Below the pieces are notes generated by a model, which worked only from the letters and a program-made list of their open reading frames with translations, was not told the origin of the DNA and did no database searches. This document shows, in pieces, positions 1-6,105 of a stretch of DNA of 8,656 bases. Within the stretch, counting starts at the first letter, position 1. Each line of letters begins with the position of its first letter. The DNA is from Schlesneria sp. (GTDB lineage Bacteria; Planctomycetota; Planctomycetia; Planctomycetales; Planctomycetaceae). The translations under genes were made by a program, and so were the position numbers. The stretch is from contig JANXOO010000095.1 in NCBI GenBank assembly GCA_025353525.1, positions 1 to 8,656 of the forward strand, in the 5' to 3' direction.

Positions 1-1914
1 TTCCAGCGACTGAATCACCGCCTCTTTTGAGGACGCGCCGCTTTTATATGCCACCTGATACTTCACCAGGAAGTGGAACGTACAATCGACCGAGATGCCC
101 AGGGCAATACTTCCCGTCATCATCATTCCGATATCGACCGGCATCCCGAGGAAACCAACTCCGCCAAACACAAGCCAGATCGGAATGATATTCGGGATCA
201 TGGCGATGATTCCGGCGACGATCGAACGCAACGACAGAATCATGACGATTGAAATTGTCAGGCAAGCCATCGTAAAGCTCTGCCAGAACCCGTCGAATAT
301 TTCCTGCTGGGCGTTCTTCAGAAGCGGAGTCAATCCGGTGAAGTGAACGGGTTCATCAGCGAGTTCGTCCGAGAGCTGGTTCAGGACCTGGATCGGGTTC
401 AGATTTGTATCGTGGCGGATTCGTGCCGAGATCCGCCACAGCCGCTGATGCCCTGCCACCATCCCGTCTTCTCCGGAATAAGACTTGGCATGTCCCAGGA
501 TGCGAGCGGCTGCCATCGTGCTGTCGGGCATCTCTTCAGGAAAGAACGACGCCAGCGACAATGCATGTCGCACGCCGGGATGGGCCGAAATTTTTGCTTC
601 AATGGCGCGCACTTTTGCAAGCTGATCCATGAACGCCAGCTTCTGGCCACCCAGGTCGACGACCGCTTCGATCGAGTCGATATTCGTCAAATCTGATTCA
701 ATGCGGTGCAAGTCCGCCAGAACCTTGCTCTTGCGTGGCAGGAATTCCGTCGGGTTGATGCTGGGCTGAAGTTGCATTATTCCCAGCGTTGTGACGCCGA
801 GTAACACCGATGCCGCTCCCAGAAGACTCCACCGATACGCGGCAATGCCCATTCCCCAGTCGCGGAAGTTCAGGTGATATTTGACTGAGCGAACCGTACA
901 GTTTGGCATGACGGTCAGCAGGGCCGGGGTGACTCCAAGGCCGACGATCAGTGCCACGATCGCGCCGCACGCGGCGGCGTATCCGAATTGGCTGACGGGC
1001 AGAATCGTACTGACATTCAGAGATACCAGGCCCATCAGTGTCGTCAGAGTCGAGAGCATGCAGGGGTTCCACGACTCTTTGACGGCGGCCGCCAGCGGTT
1101 CGGCGTGGCCTTCTTTCTGTGCGCTGTCAAAATAACTGACGACGTGGACGGCGATCGACAGGGTGAAAATCATCACCATGACCGACAGCGAACCCATGAT
1201 GAAATTCATCTCGCCGCCAAGCATCGCCATGACCGCCTGGTTCAGGAAGATGCCCCACAACGCAGTTCCCAAAACGGCCAGCGACAGACCCCAATGTCCG
1301 AACGAATAGTACAACAGACAAAGGCTGACCGCGCACGTCAGAAGAAAGAACTGTCGACTCGATTTTTGACTGCCGAGTCGGTCGAGTTCGGTAACAATGA
1401 CCGGGGCACCCGTCAGTGCCACTTTTTCGATTGGAAACTGACAGTAGGCAAGCGCCTGTTTGACTTCATCAACGACACGTGCCCGGTCTTTCACTCCGGC
1501 GTCGGACAGCATCGCCACAACGCCGATTAATTCACCCGATCGGGATGTCAGCAGGCCGTCCAGCCGGTCGCGAGCAATCGATTCTTCAACGCCGAACTCT
1601 TTCATGCGAGCCGTCATCCGGTCGGGCGTCCAGCAAAGGCGAATGCCCTTGAGGCGTTCGAGTCGACCGGCAAATGCTTCGACCAGTTTCGGAGTTGCCT
1701 GTTCAAGTGGCAGGCCGATGACGATGATTTCTTCAGCACCGAAGTCCTGTTTGAATTCTTCGTAGAGCTGGCGGACAGCCGTGTTTCGCGGAAGCCACGT
1801 TTCGATATCGTTGTTTTGCGGCATCTGTTCGGCTTGATGCCACAGAAACGGGAAACTGAGCCCTACGAGCCAAAGGATGGTCGCGCTGTATCGGCGATAA
1901 AAATGCGAAATCAT
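1..1914 (-). CDS. MMPL/RND-superfamily membrane exporter, N-terminal 638 residues (runs off left edge)
   Basis: The frame is open without a stop from the ATG at 1914 to base 1, giving 638 residues; the C-terminus lies outside the window. The architecture is that of RND/MMPL proton-driven inner-membrane exporters. TM1 is at about residues 10-25, followed by a periplasmic domain (about 30-185). TM2-6 lie at about 189-205, 209-229, 239-259, 288-303 and 312-337. TM7 is at about 361-378, a second periplasmic domain at about 380-540, and TM8-10 begin at about 543, 566 and 597. The stretch GISVDCTFHF (606-615) matches the family's conserved Asp-containing helix, and SIAVHVVSYF is its counterpart in the first half. 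An in-frame stop at 1939-1941 leaves ATG 1914 as the only Met start; no strong ribosome site precedes it. Similar single-gene MMPL proteins move lipids or hopanoids, but the substrate here is unknown. No membrane-fusion or outer-membrane partner gene is visible. Confidence 0.9.
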   Translation of the reverse strand, partial: MISHFYRRYSATILWLVGLSFPFLWHQAEQMPQNNDIETWLPRNTAVRQLYEEFKQDFGAEEIIVIGLPLEQATPKLVEAFAGRLERLKGIRLCWTPDRMTARMKEFGVEESIARDRLDGLLTSRSGELIGVVAMLSDAGVKDRARVVDEVKQALAYCQFPIEKVALTGAPVIVTELDRLGSQKSSRQFFLLTCAVSLCLLYYSFGHWGLSLAVLGTALWGIFLNQAVMAMLGGEMNFIMGSLSVMVMIFTLSIAVHVVSYFDSAQKEGHAEPLAAAVKESWNPCMLSTLTTLMGLVSLNVSTILPVSQFGYAAACGAIVALIVGLGVTPALLTVMPNCTVRSVKYHLNFRDWGMGIAAYRWSLLGAASVLLGVTTLGIMQLQPSINPTEFLPRKSKVLADLHRIESDLTNIDSIEAVVDLGGQKLAFMDQLAKVRAIEAKISAHPGVRHALSLASFFPEEMPDSTMAAARILGHAKSYSGEDGMVAGHQRLWRISARIRHDTNLNPIQVLNQLSDELADEPVHFTGLTPLLKNAQQEIFDGFWQSFTMACLTISIVMILSLRSIVAGIIAMIPNIIPIWLVFGGVGFLGMPVDIGMMMTGSIALGISVDCTFHFLVKYQVAYKSGASSKEAVIQSLE

Positions 1915-2096
1915 CGGGTACGGCGTCTTTCTGGCGAATCAACGAGTGCCGGTTCTTGTTTTGGCCCGAAAGCGATTGCTCTTCCTGCGAACACTCTGAA
2001 GTCAAATCCCTGACATTGTCCGGTGGCGTGAACGGCGGACAGTGAATGCCCGCAAAGTCTTCCAGCGTCAACAGACGAAGAGGCAGTGGCCCGCAA

Positions 2097-2114
2097 ACGG
2101 GGAGAAACCCCCGT
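2097..2114. repeat. GC-rich hairpin, 6-bp stem
   Basis: Arms ACGGGG (2097-2102) and CCCCGT (2109-2114) are perfectly complementary around a 6-nt loop. It lies 183 bases before the transporter start, so it could sit in that gene's 5' leader. No T-run follows on either strand, so it is not a classic intrinsic terminator. Its function is unknown. Confidence 0.4.
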
Positions 2115-2328
2115 CAGGACAACGCTGCTCAATTCGCCCTGTCATTTCTCGACGGTTTCTCGCCGCGCTTTGATCGTTTCATGCTAACGATTGCTCAAGC
2201 ATGGAGGTTCCGCGGTGAAGACCCAACTGACGCAAACTTTGCGGTGCGGGGAAGAAATGTTAATGGTGGCGGGCCGGGGTGGTGATTGGTGGCAAGTGAA
2301 GGAACCGGAAGTCCCTCTTTCCAGCGAG

Positions 2329-2349
2329 CCCGGTTGCGTTAGCACCGGG
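2329..2349. repeat. Hairpin with GCGTTAGC in its loop (REP-like)
   Basis: Arms CCCGGT (2329-2334) and ACCGGG (2344-2349) enclose the loop TGCGTTAGC. The octamer GCGTTAGC (2336-2343) also occurs in both arms of the large palindrome at 8298-8376. This suggests a dispersed palindromic repeat family rather than a gene-specific structure, which is inference from two loci. It lies 134 bases beyond the DUF1800 stop codon in that gene's direction. Confidence 0.45.
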
Positions 2350-2384
2350 GTTCTTTCCTGGGCGCTATGGGGTGCTTGCAGTCT

Positions 2385-2402
2385 CGAACGAGGTTTCGTT
2401 CG
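2385..2402. repeat. Perfect 7-bp hairpin with 4-nt loop
   Basis: CGAACGA (2385-2391), loop GGTT, TCGTTCG (2396-2402): a perfect stem. It belongs to the cluster of stem-loops downstream of the DUF1800 gene. No T-run follows on either strand, so a role in termination or RNA stability is only a guess. Confidence 0.4.
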
Positions 2403-2430
2403 GATGTCCGTTTCCGCGTCTGCGGCGGTC

Positions 2431-2451
2431 CCCGATTGCTTTGAAATCGGG
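2431..2451 (-). terminator. Possible weak 3' stem-loop of the DUF1800 gene
   Basis: Arms CCCGATT (2431-2437) and AATCGGG (2445-2451) form a 7-bp stem with a 7-nt loop. It lies 31 bases beyond the DUF1800 stop codon in the direction of transcription. The U-tract of an intrinsic terminator is missing on the minus strand (the following bases are GC-rich). It may therefore be only an mRNA-end hairpin or part of the repeat cluster. Confidence 0.25.
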
Positions 2452-2482
2452 CTTTCCAGCGACCGGTTGCGGAAATGTTACC

Positions 2483-3808
2483 TCAGAGCAATTGAAACTC
2501 GGGAAGTGTCAGTATCAATTGCAACAAACCGCGCAGTTTTTGTTCGGTTGTTCCCTCGGCACTCGCGTGGAATTTGAGCAATTCCTGATGGACTGAATCG
2601 ATCGCAGGTTCGCACAACAGCCAGCGTTCGAGCGTTTCAATAACCCGTTCACTTCCTGTCGTTGCCAGGTTTCGGGTTGACTCGGACAAGGGACCGTATT
2701 GGCCGGTTGTTGAGAGTTCAGTGGCGAAGTTGGCTCGTTGCAACAGGGATGACGACGTGATCCACAGTCGACCACCTTCCCAACCCTTGACGGATGCCGG
2801 TTCAAATATGTTTTGCCCGAGTTCAGCCAGCAGTTTGGCAACGCCTGGCCATCGGATGGGCTCGGCAAGCATTCGCAACGTTCCGATTGCAAGATCGAGT
2901 GGCGACTTGATGATCGAACGCCGGTTCTCGGGCTGAAAGAACCACCGGGATGTCAATAATTCGCGAAGCACCGGTTTCAGTTGATAGTCGTGGTGCCGGA
3001 TTCGATCGGCAAAGTGCCCGATCAACTCTGTGGAGGGCTCAGGGCAAACGAATGTTTTCGCCAGTTTTGTGGCGAGGAATCGCGAGCAGGCGAGTTGGTC
3101 AAGGCACAGATCGACGATATGGTTTCCGTCAAACGAACCTGTTTTACCAAAGACTGTTTTTGGCGAATCGTCGTGTTGAAGCCGATTCATCCAGAACTGG
3201 CCTTCGCGAACGTGCCATCCGGTGAATGCACGCGCCGCTTCCTGAATGTCTTTTTCAGTGTAATTGCCAACCCCGAGGGCGAAGAGTTCCATAATCTCTC
3301 TTGCAAAATTCTCGTTCGGGTGCCGCTTGCGATTGGCGTTTCCGTCCAGCCAGATCAGCATCGCCGTATCGCGCGAAATACCGTGCAGCAGACTTTTGAA
3401 ATCGCCTGTGGCGTGTTTACGGATCAAATCGTTTTGAGCCAACATTGTCGGAACGGAATTGACTTTGGCATTGGATGTCGCAAAGTGATTGTGCCAGAAC
3501 AGTGCCAGCTTTTCCGTCAGCGGATTGGCAGAATACCGCATCCGGTAAAGCCACCAGATCTTCAGGTTGTCGATTCCGCCGGTACTGATCGCTGCTTCTC
3601 GCAACGCCGCTTCGGCTCGCGAGAATTCTGTCGACTCCGGTTGTGGATCGAGCAGTCGATTCAGAGTGGCGTCGAGTCCGTCAGTGACAGCACGGTCGAG
3701 TTCCCCTGGGGTGAATCCGTACTGAGTTCGATTCAAAAGATGAGCCGCTTCGCGGTGCGTCCAGACGGAAGTGGCGTTATAGGGATTGAAGGGTGTGGCG
3801 GAGTCCAT
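2483..3808 (-). CDS. DUF1800 family protein
   Basis: This 441-residue protein matches the DUF1800 family (Pfam PF08811) along its whole length; the biochemical function of the family is not established. Visible family blocks are HLLNRTQYGFTPGELDRA (about 24-41), EKLALFWHNHFATSN (about 99-113), the highly conserved stretch from LDGNANRKRHPNENF to ELFALGVG (about 154-181), DIQEAARAFTGW (187-198) and GWEGG (342-346). No signal peptide or membrane helix is evident. An upstream in-frame ATG exists at 3814, but GGAG at 3817-3820 is 8 nt from ATG 3808 and only 2 nt from ATG 3814, so 3808 is preferred. In planctomycetes these genes usually sit beside a DUF1501 gene, but the next gene downstream here is an MMPL transporter 568 bases away. 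The frame is intact and of ordinary family length. Confidence 0.92.
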   Translation of the reverse strand: MDSATPFNPYNATSVWTHREAAHLLNRTQYGFTPGELDRAVTDGLDATLNRLLDPQPESTEFSRAEAALREAAISTGGIDNLKIWWLYRMRYSANPLTEKLALFWHNHFATSNAKVNSVPTMLAQNDLIRKHATGDFKSLLHGISRDTAMLIWLDGNANRKRHPNENFAREIMELFALGVGNYTEKDIQEAARAFTGWHVREGQFWMNRLQHDDSPKTVFGKTGSFDGNHIVDLCLDQLACSRFLATKLAKTFVCPEPSTELIGHFADRIRHHDYQLKPVLRELLTSRWFFQPENRRSIIKSPLDLAIGTLRMLAEPIRWPGVAKLLAELGQNIFEPASVKGWEGGRLWITSSSLLQRANFATELSTTGQYGPLSESTRNLATTGSERVIETLERWLLCEPAIDSVHQELLKFHASAEGTTEQKLRGLLQLILTLPEFQLL

Positions 3809-3816
3809 CGGCATTT

Positions 3817-3820
3817 CTCC
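3817..3820 (-). promoter_or_regulatory. Ribosome binding site deciding the DUF1800 start
   Basis: GGAG on the minus strand lies 8 nt upstream of the ATG at 3808 and 2 nt upstream of the ATG at 3814. The spacing favours the internal ATG. The site is next to the small hairpin at 3821-3832, which could influence its accessibility. Confidence 0.5.
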
Positions 3821-3832
3821 AGGCGAAAGCCT
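3821..3832. repeat. Mini-hairpin AGGC-GAAA-GCCT
   Basis: A 4-bp stem with a GAAA (GNRA-type) loop when read on the plus strand, directly upstream of the DUF1800 ribosome site. A related core, AGGC-TAAT-GCCT, occurs at 3999-4010 in the same spacer. In both cases the right arm is followed by TGA (giving GCCTGA). The two could be copies of a short dispersed palindrome. Confidence 0.35.
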
Positions 3833-3856
3833 GATTTACAGCGTAGGTTATGCTTC

Positions 3857-3882
3857 AGCATATCTCTTGAGCATATCTCTTG
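3857..3882. repeat. Perfect 13-bp tandem duplication
   Basis: AGCATATCTCTTG occurs twice back to back (3857-3869 and 3870-3882) without mismatch. The first copy overlaps a small inverted repeat, TATGC-TTCA-GCATA (3849-3862). It lies in the spacer 49-74 bases upstream of the DUF1800 start. It looks like a recent slippage duplication; a paired regulator-binding site is possible but not supported by anything else. Confidence 0.6.
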
Positions 3883-3915
3883 TCGCGTAGCTATTTCGTG
3901 TTGCGTCGTACCGGA

Positions 3916-3929
3916 CCTGGCATTCCAGG
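3916..3929. repeat. Mini-hairpin CCTGG-CATT-CCAGG
   Basis: A perfect 5-bp stem with a 4-nt loop in the spacer between the DUF1800 gene and the secreted-protein gene. It resembles the other small 4-nt-loop hairpins at 3821-3832 and 3999-4010. No function is evident. Confidence 0.35.
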
Positions 3930-3998
3930 GTGACGTCCGAGGTCAATCGATTTCAGAGCAATACCAGGACTGGCTGATGTTTGAGTTCTGGTGAAGAC

Positions 3999-4037
3999 AG
4001 GCTAATGCCTGAACTCCAACTTGGCCTGAACTCCAAC
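3999..4037. repeat. Hairpin plus 14-bp direct repeat at the 3' end of the secreted-protein gene
   Basis: AGGC-TAAT-GCCT (3999-4010) forms a 4-bp stem. Its right arm begins the first copy of GCCTGAACTCCAAC (4007-4020), which is repeated exactly at 4024-4037 after TTG (period 17). The block ends 5 bases before the stop codon of the secreted-protein gene. It may be an mRNA-end structure or the edge of a dispersed repeat; no T-run is present for a classic terminator. Confidence 0.5.
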
Positions 4038-4042
4038 CCGGA

Positions 4043-5827
4043 CTATTTCCAGCCACCTTGAAACTCGAGTTGCCAGCGATCAGCGAACCGCGTTGATGAA
4101 AACGATACAGGGGTCAATTGTCGCAGCAGTTTCAATAGTGCCTGCAATTCCTGGACAGACTGCTCCTGGGATTTGCCCTGTTGCAGGTTCTGTGCGTGCA
4201 GGACTTGCGAATTCAGTTCCAGCAGGTCAGCGGCGACCGTTGGCGAGAGATCAAAATAGACATCGCGAACACCTTCAACTCGAGTCGGCTGATCGGCGGC
4301 CGGTGCGATCGCTTCGTTGTGCATGATGTCGATCAGCTGGTGACACATTTCGACGTTCGTAGCGATGACGTAACGATCTCCAACGCGGGCTGAAGCAGGT
4401 TGGAAATTGTACGATATCGGTAGCGTCGGTCCTTCCGGCTGTTTGACGTATTTGGCAAAGGCCACTTGCGTATTGCGATAAGTCTCGGACGACAACACGA
4501 AGGGCTGCCGGTTTTCCTGCATCGCCTGCAGATTGCTGACCAGCACGATCGTTTGAAACACCAGGCTCAATACGTCGTTCGCTTCTGCCGGCTTGGCCAG
4601 GTCCAGCAGCAGGGCAATTCCAGGCAATTGAACTCCCGGTGTGCCGCGGAGGTGCGCGAAGCTCTGCGGTGCCGTTACCAGCGTCAGTCGATTCCCCAGC
4701 AACGGCAAGACATCTTCGCCAAAATCACGACCGGGCAGAAATGTTGCCAGGCCCGTTTCGAATTTATCGAAGCCGGGCAACAGCGATGCTTCGAGCAACC
4801 ACTCACGATTGCGATACCAGGCGGAAAAATCGCGTGTGATCGAGAATCCGTTCAATGGGTTCTTTGTCGCTGGAACATCGGCTCGCGGAGCCGGATCGCC
4901 TTCGAGTACGAACGGCTGATGAGCGGCGTCGAGATGACCTGGATTGCCCGCGACCGTGCTGCGCAGTTCAAAATGATTGTCGCGAATGTCGAGTGTCGAT
5001 CCGACGTACGGGCTTCCTGCGGCCAGTTCCAGATATCCTCCCAACAGCAGGGATACAACACCATTGTCCAGCTTCGGGGGAATCAGACGATGACCGACAA
5101 GTCCGGTCAGGCGGGTCATGTTCAGAAAAAACTGAACATCGTGATCAGTCCCTAACTGTGTCGCCATCTGTTTCCATTCGGCGGATGTGGCGACAGAATC
5201 ACCTGATGCCGCCGGAATTGCAAGGCTTTGCAGTGTTCGGTCGAGAAGCGGTTTTTGTTTGCTGATCACAATCCACTGATCCCGGATGACCGCCTGATTC
5301 CCGTCTTCCATTGTCACCGTATGTCCGCCATCATCACGAGCGGAGAGTCTGATTTTGTCACCCGCCAATGGAAGCAGTGGAGTCAACCGACCTCGCAAAG
5401 TTGCCAGCGATGCTGCATCTTTGACGCGAAGAATCAGGACGCCGTCCGGCGGCGAGCCGGGTTGCGTTGGCGGATAAATCCCCAGTACGATTCGGTCGCC
5501 GAAATACGTTTTGGCAAACTGCCAAAGCGACATTCCCAGTTGTCCTTCCGCGAGCGACTTAAATCCCAACGCTTTTTGGACGGGGTCCAACTTCAGTGCG
5601 TCGCTCCATTGGGGACTCGACAGTAACTCCCTGAGTGCCGGTGAGGTTTCGATTCGCTCGATGAGTGGCGCGAGGTTCGAGAATTCCAGGGTTGCGACGG
5701 CACCTTCGGGCAAATGAGCCACCAGCGAATCGCTCGCCGGTAATGCCGAATCTGTCCAACCCGTTTGCGTGCTGATCAGTACCAGCGACAAGCCAAAAAT
5801 ACAGCCGATCATTCGAGTCATACGCAT
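4043..5827 (-). CDS. Secreted protein of unknown function (DUF3352-like?)
   Basis: I do not recognise a characterised family with certainty. The 594-residue product starts with Met/Arg-rich MRMTRM, then a hydrophobic stretch (about 7-18) and a small-residue region ending near GWTDSALPA (about 23-31). This is a likely Sec signal peptide with cleavage near residues 24-27. The mature part is mixed alpha/beta with a repeated feel, for example LPEGAVATLEFSNLAPLIERI early on and similar strand-helix units later. A helical, Gln/Leu-rich segment at about 531-571 precedes a final beta-strand-like end. Its layout recalls planctomycete DUF3352-type exported proteins, but that is a weak impression. No catalytic motif is seen, and only two Cys are obvious. 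Longer starts exist in frame (5845 and 5887), but AGGAA at 5836-5840 is 8 nt from ATG 5827. The gene is divergent from the helicase gene and 234 bases upstream of the DUF1800 gene. Confidence 0.85.
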   Translation of the reverse strand: MRMTRMIGCIFGLSLVLISTQTGWTDSALPASDSLVAHLPEGAVATLEFSNLAPLIERIETSPALRELLSSPQWSDALKLDPVQKALGFKSLAEGQLGMSLWQFAKTYFGDRIVLGIYPPTQPGSPPDGVLILRVKDAASLATLRGRLTPLLPLAGDKIRLSARDDGGHTVTMEDGNQAVIRDQWIVISKQKPLLDRTLQSLAIPAASGDSVATSAEWKQMATQLGTDHDVQFFLNMTRLTGLVGHRLIPPKLDNGVVSLLLGGYLELAAGSPYVGSTLDIRDNHFELRSTVAGNPGHLDAAHQPFVLEGDPAPRADVPATKNPLNGFSITRDFSAWYRNREWLLEASLLPGFDKFETGLATFLPGRDFGEDVLPLLGNRLTLVTAPQSFAHLRGTPGVQLPGIALLLDLAKPAEANDVLSLVFQTIVLVSNLQAMQENRQPFVLSSETYRNTQVAFAKYVKQPEGPTLPISYNFQPASARVGDRYVIATNVEMCHQLIDIMHNEAIAPAADQPTRVEGVRDVYFDLSPTVAADLLELNSQVLHAQNLQQGKSQEQSVQELQALLKLLRQLTPVSFSSTRFADRWQLEFQGGWK

Positions 5828-5835
5828 CAGAAAAA

Positions 5836-5840
5836 TTCCT
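5836..5840 (-). promoter_or_regulatory. Ribosome binding site for the secreted-protein gene
   Basis: AGGAA on the minus strand is 8 nt before ATG 5827. This supports that start over the in-frame upstream ATG at 5845 and the start at 5887, and it places the signal peptide correctly at the N-terminus. Confidence 0.45.
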
Positions 5841-5943
5841 GTCATCGCAAGAAAAAACCGGACTCTTTTGTGCCGGACAACCAACACGTATCAGAAATAC
5901 CCGGTCGATCGCCATTCGGTTTCGTTTTTTGGTACCGAAGGGT

Positions 5944-5949
5944 TATACT
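5944..5949 (+). promoter_or_regulatory. Candidate -10 box (TATACT) for the helicase gene
   Basis: TATACT differs from TATAAT at one position and lies in the divergent spacer, 37 bases before ATG 5986 and 156 bases before ATG 6106. The -35 region at 17-bp spacing (TTCGTT, 5921-5926) is poor. Just upstream is an inverted repeat, TTCGGT (5915-5920) and ACCGAA (5934-5939), which would overlap the promoter and could be an operator. No SOS (LexA-type) box was recognised. Confidence 0.3.
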
Positions 5950-6105
5950 GAGTGCGGGGCAAATTAAGGCGTTCATTGAAAGTTGATGACTTTAACGCGT
6001 GCCGAAAAATCTTTCGGAATTTGGCGTTCTGATCGACCTTGGCCTGATGCAGTGAAACCGTCTTGTACGCTCTGCAATCTGAAGCTGTCCCCGCCAACCT
6101 CAAGG

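Larger units (their letters stand above)
1915..2482. other. 568-bp non-coding spacer rich in hairpins
   Basis: I see no convincing gene between the transporter start and the DUF1800 stop. Short open frames exist on both strands, but none resembles a protein family. The sequence contains several perfect or near-perfect stem-loops, at 2097-2114, 2180-2203 (arms CATGCT/AGCATG, 12-nt loop), 2329-2349, 2385-2402, 2414-2425 (CCGC-GTCT-GCGG) and 2431-2451. The left part should hold the promoter and leader of the transporter gene, but no good -35/-10 pair was found on the minus strand. Confidence 0.6.

Noticed and set aside
1911..2132. 73-codon minus-strand frame whose TGA overlaps the transporter ATG (ATGA), as in translational coupling
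   Set aside because: The peptide is low-complexity, Ser/Arg/Ala-rich and resembles no family, and an ATGA overlap can arise by chance. A competing frame from 2071 to 1733 is equally unconvincing.
2981..3994. 337-codon plus-strand open frame
   Set aside because: It lies antisense to the DUF1800 gene, whose family match is strong. Its translation has no family resemblance and it runs on into repeat-rich spacer.
4466..5155. 229-codon plus-strand open frame
   Set aside because: It is antisense to the secreted-protein gene, and its Gln/Arg-rich translation is typical of a mirrored frame.
5852..5876. CCGG pair followed by a T-run on the minus strand just before the secreted-protein start, resembling an attenuator
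   Set aside because: The possible stem is only 4 bp and the CCGGAC copies are direct repeats rather than complementary arms, so it is too weak to call.
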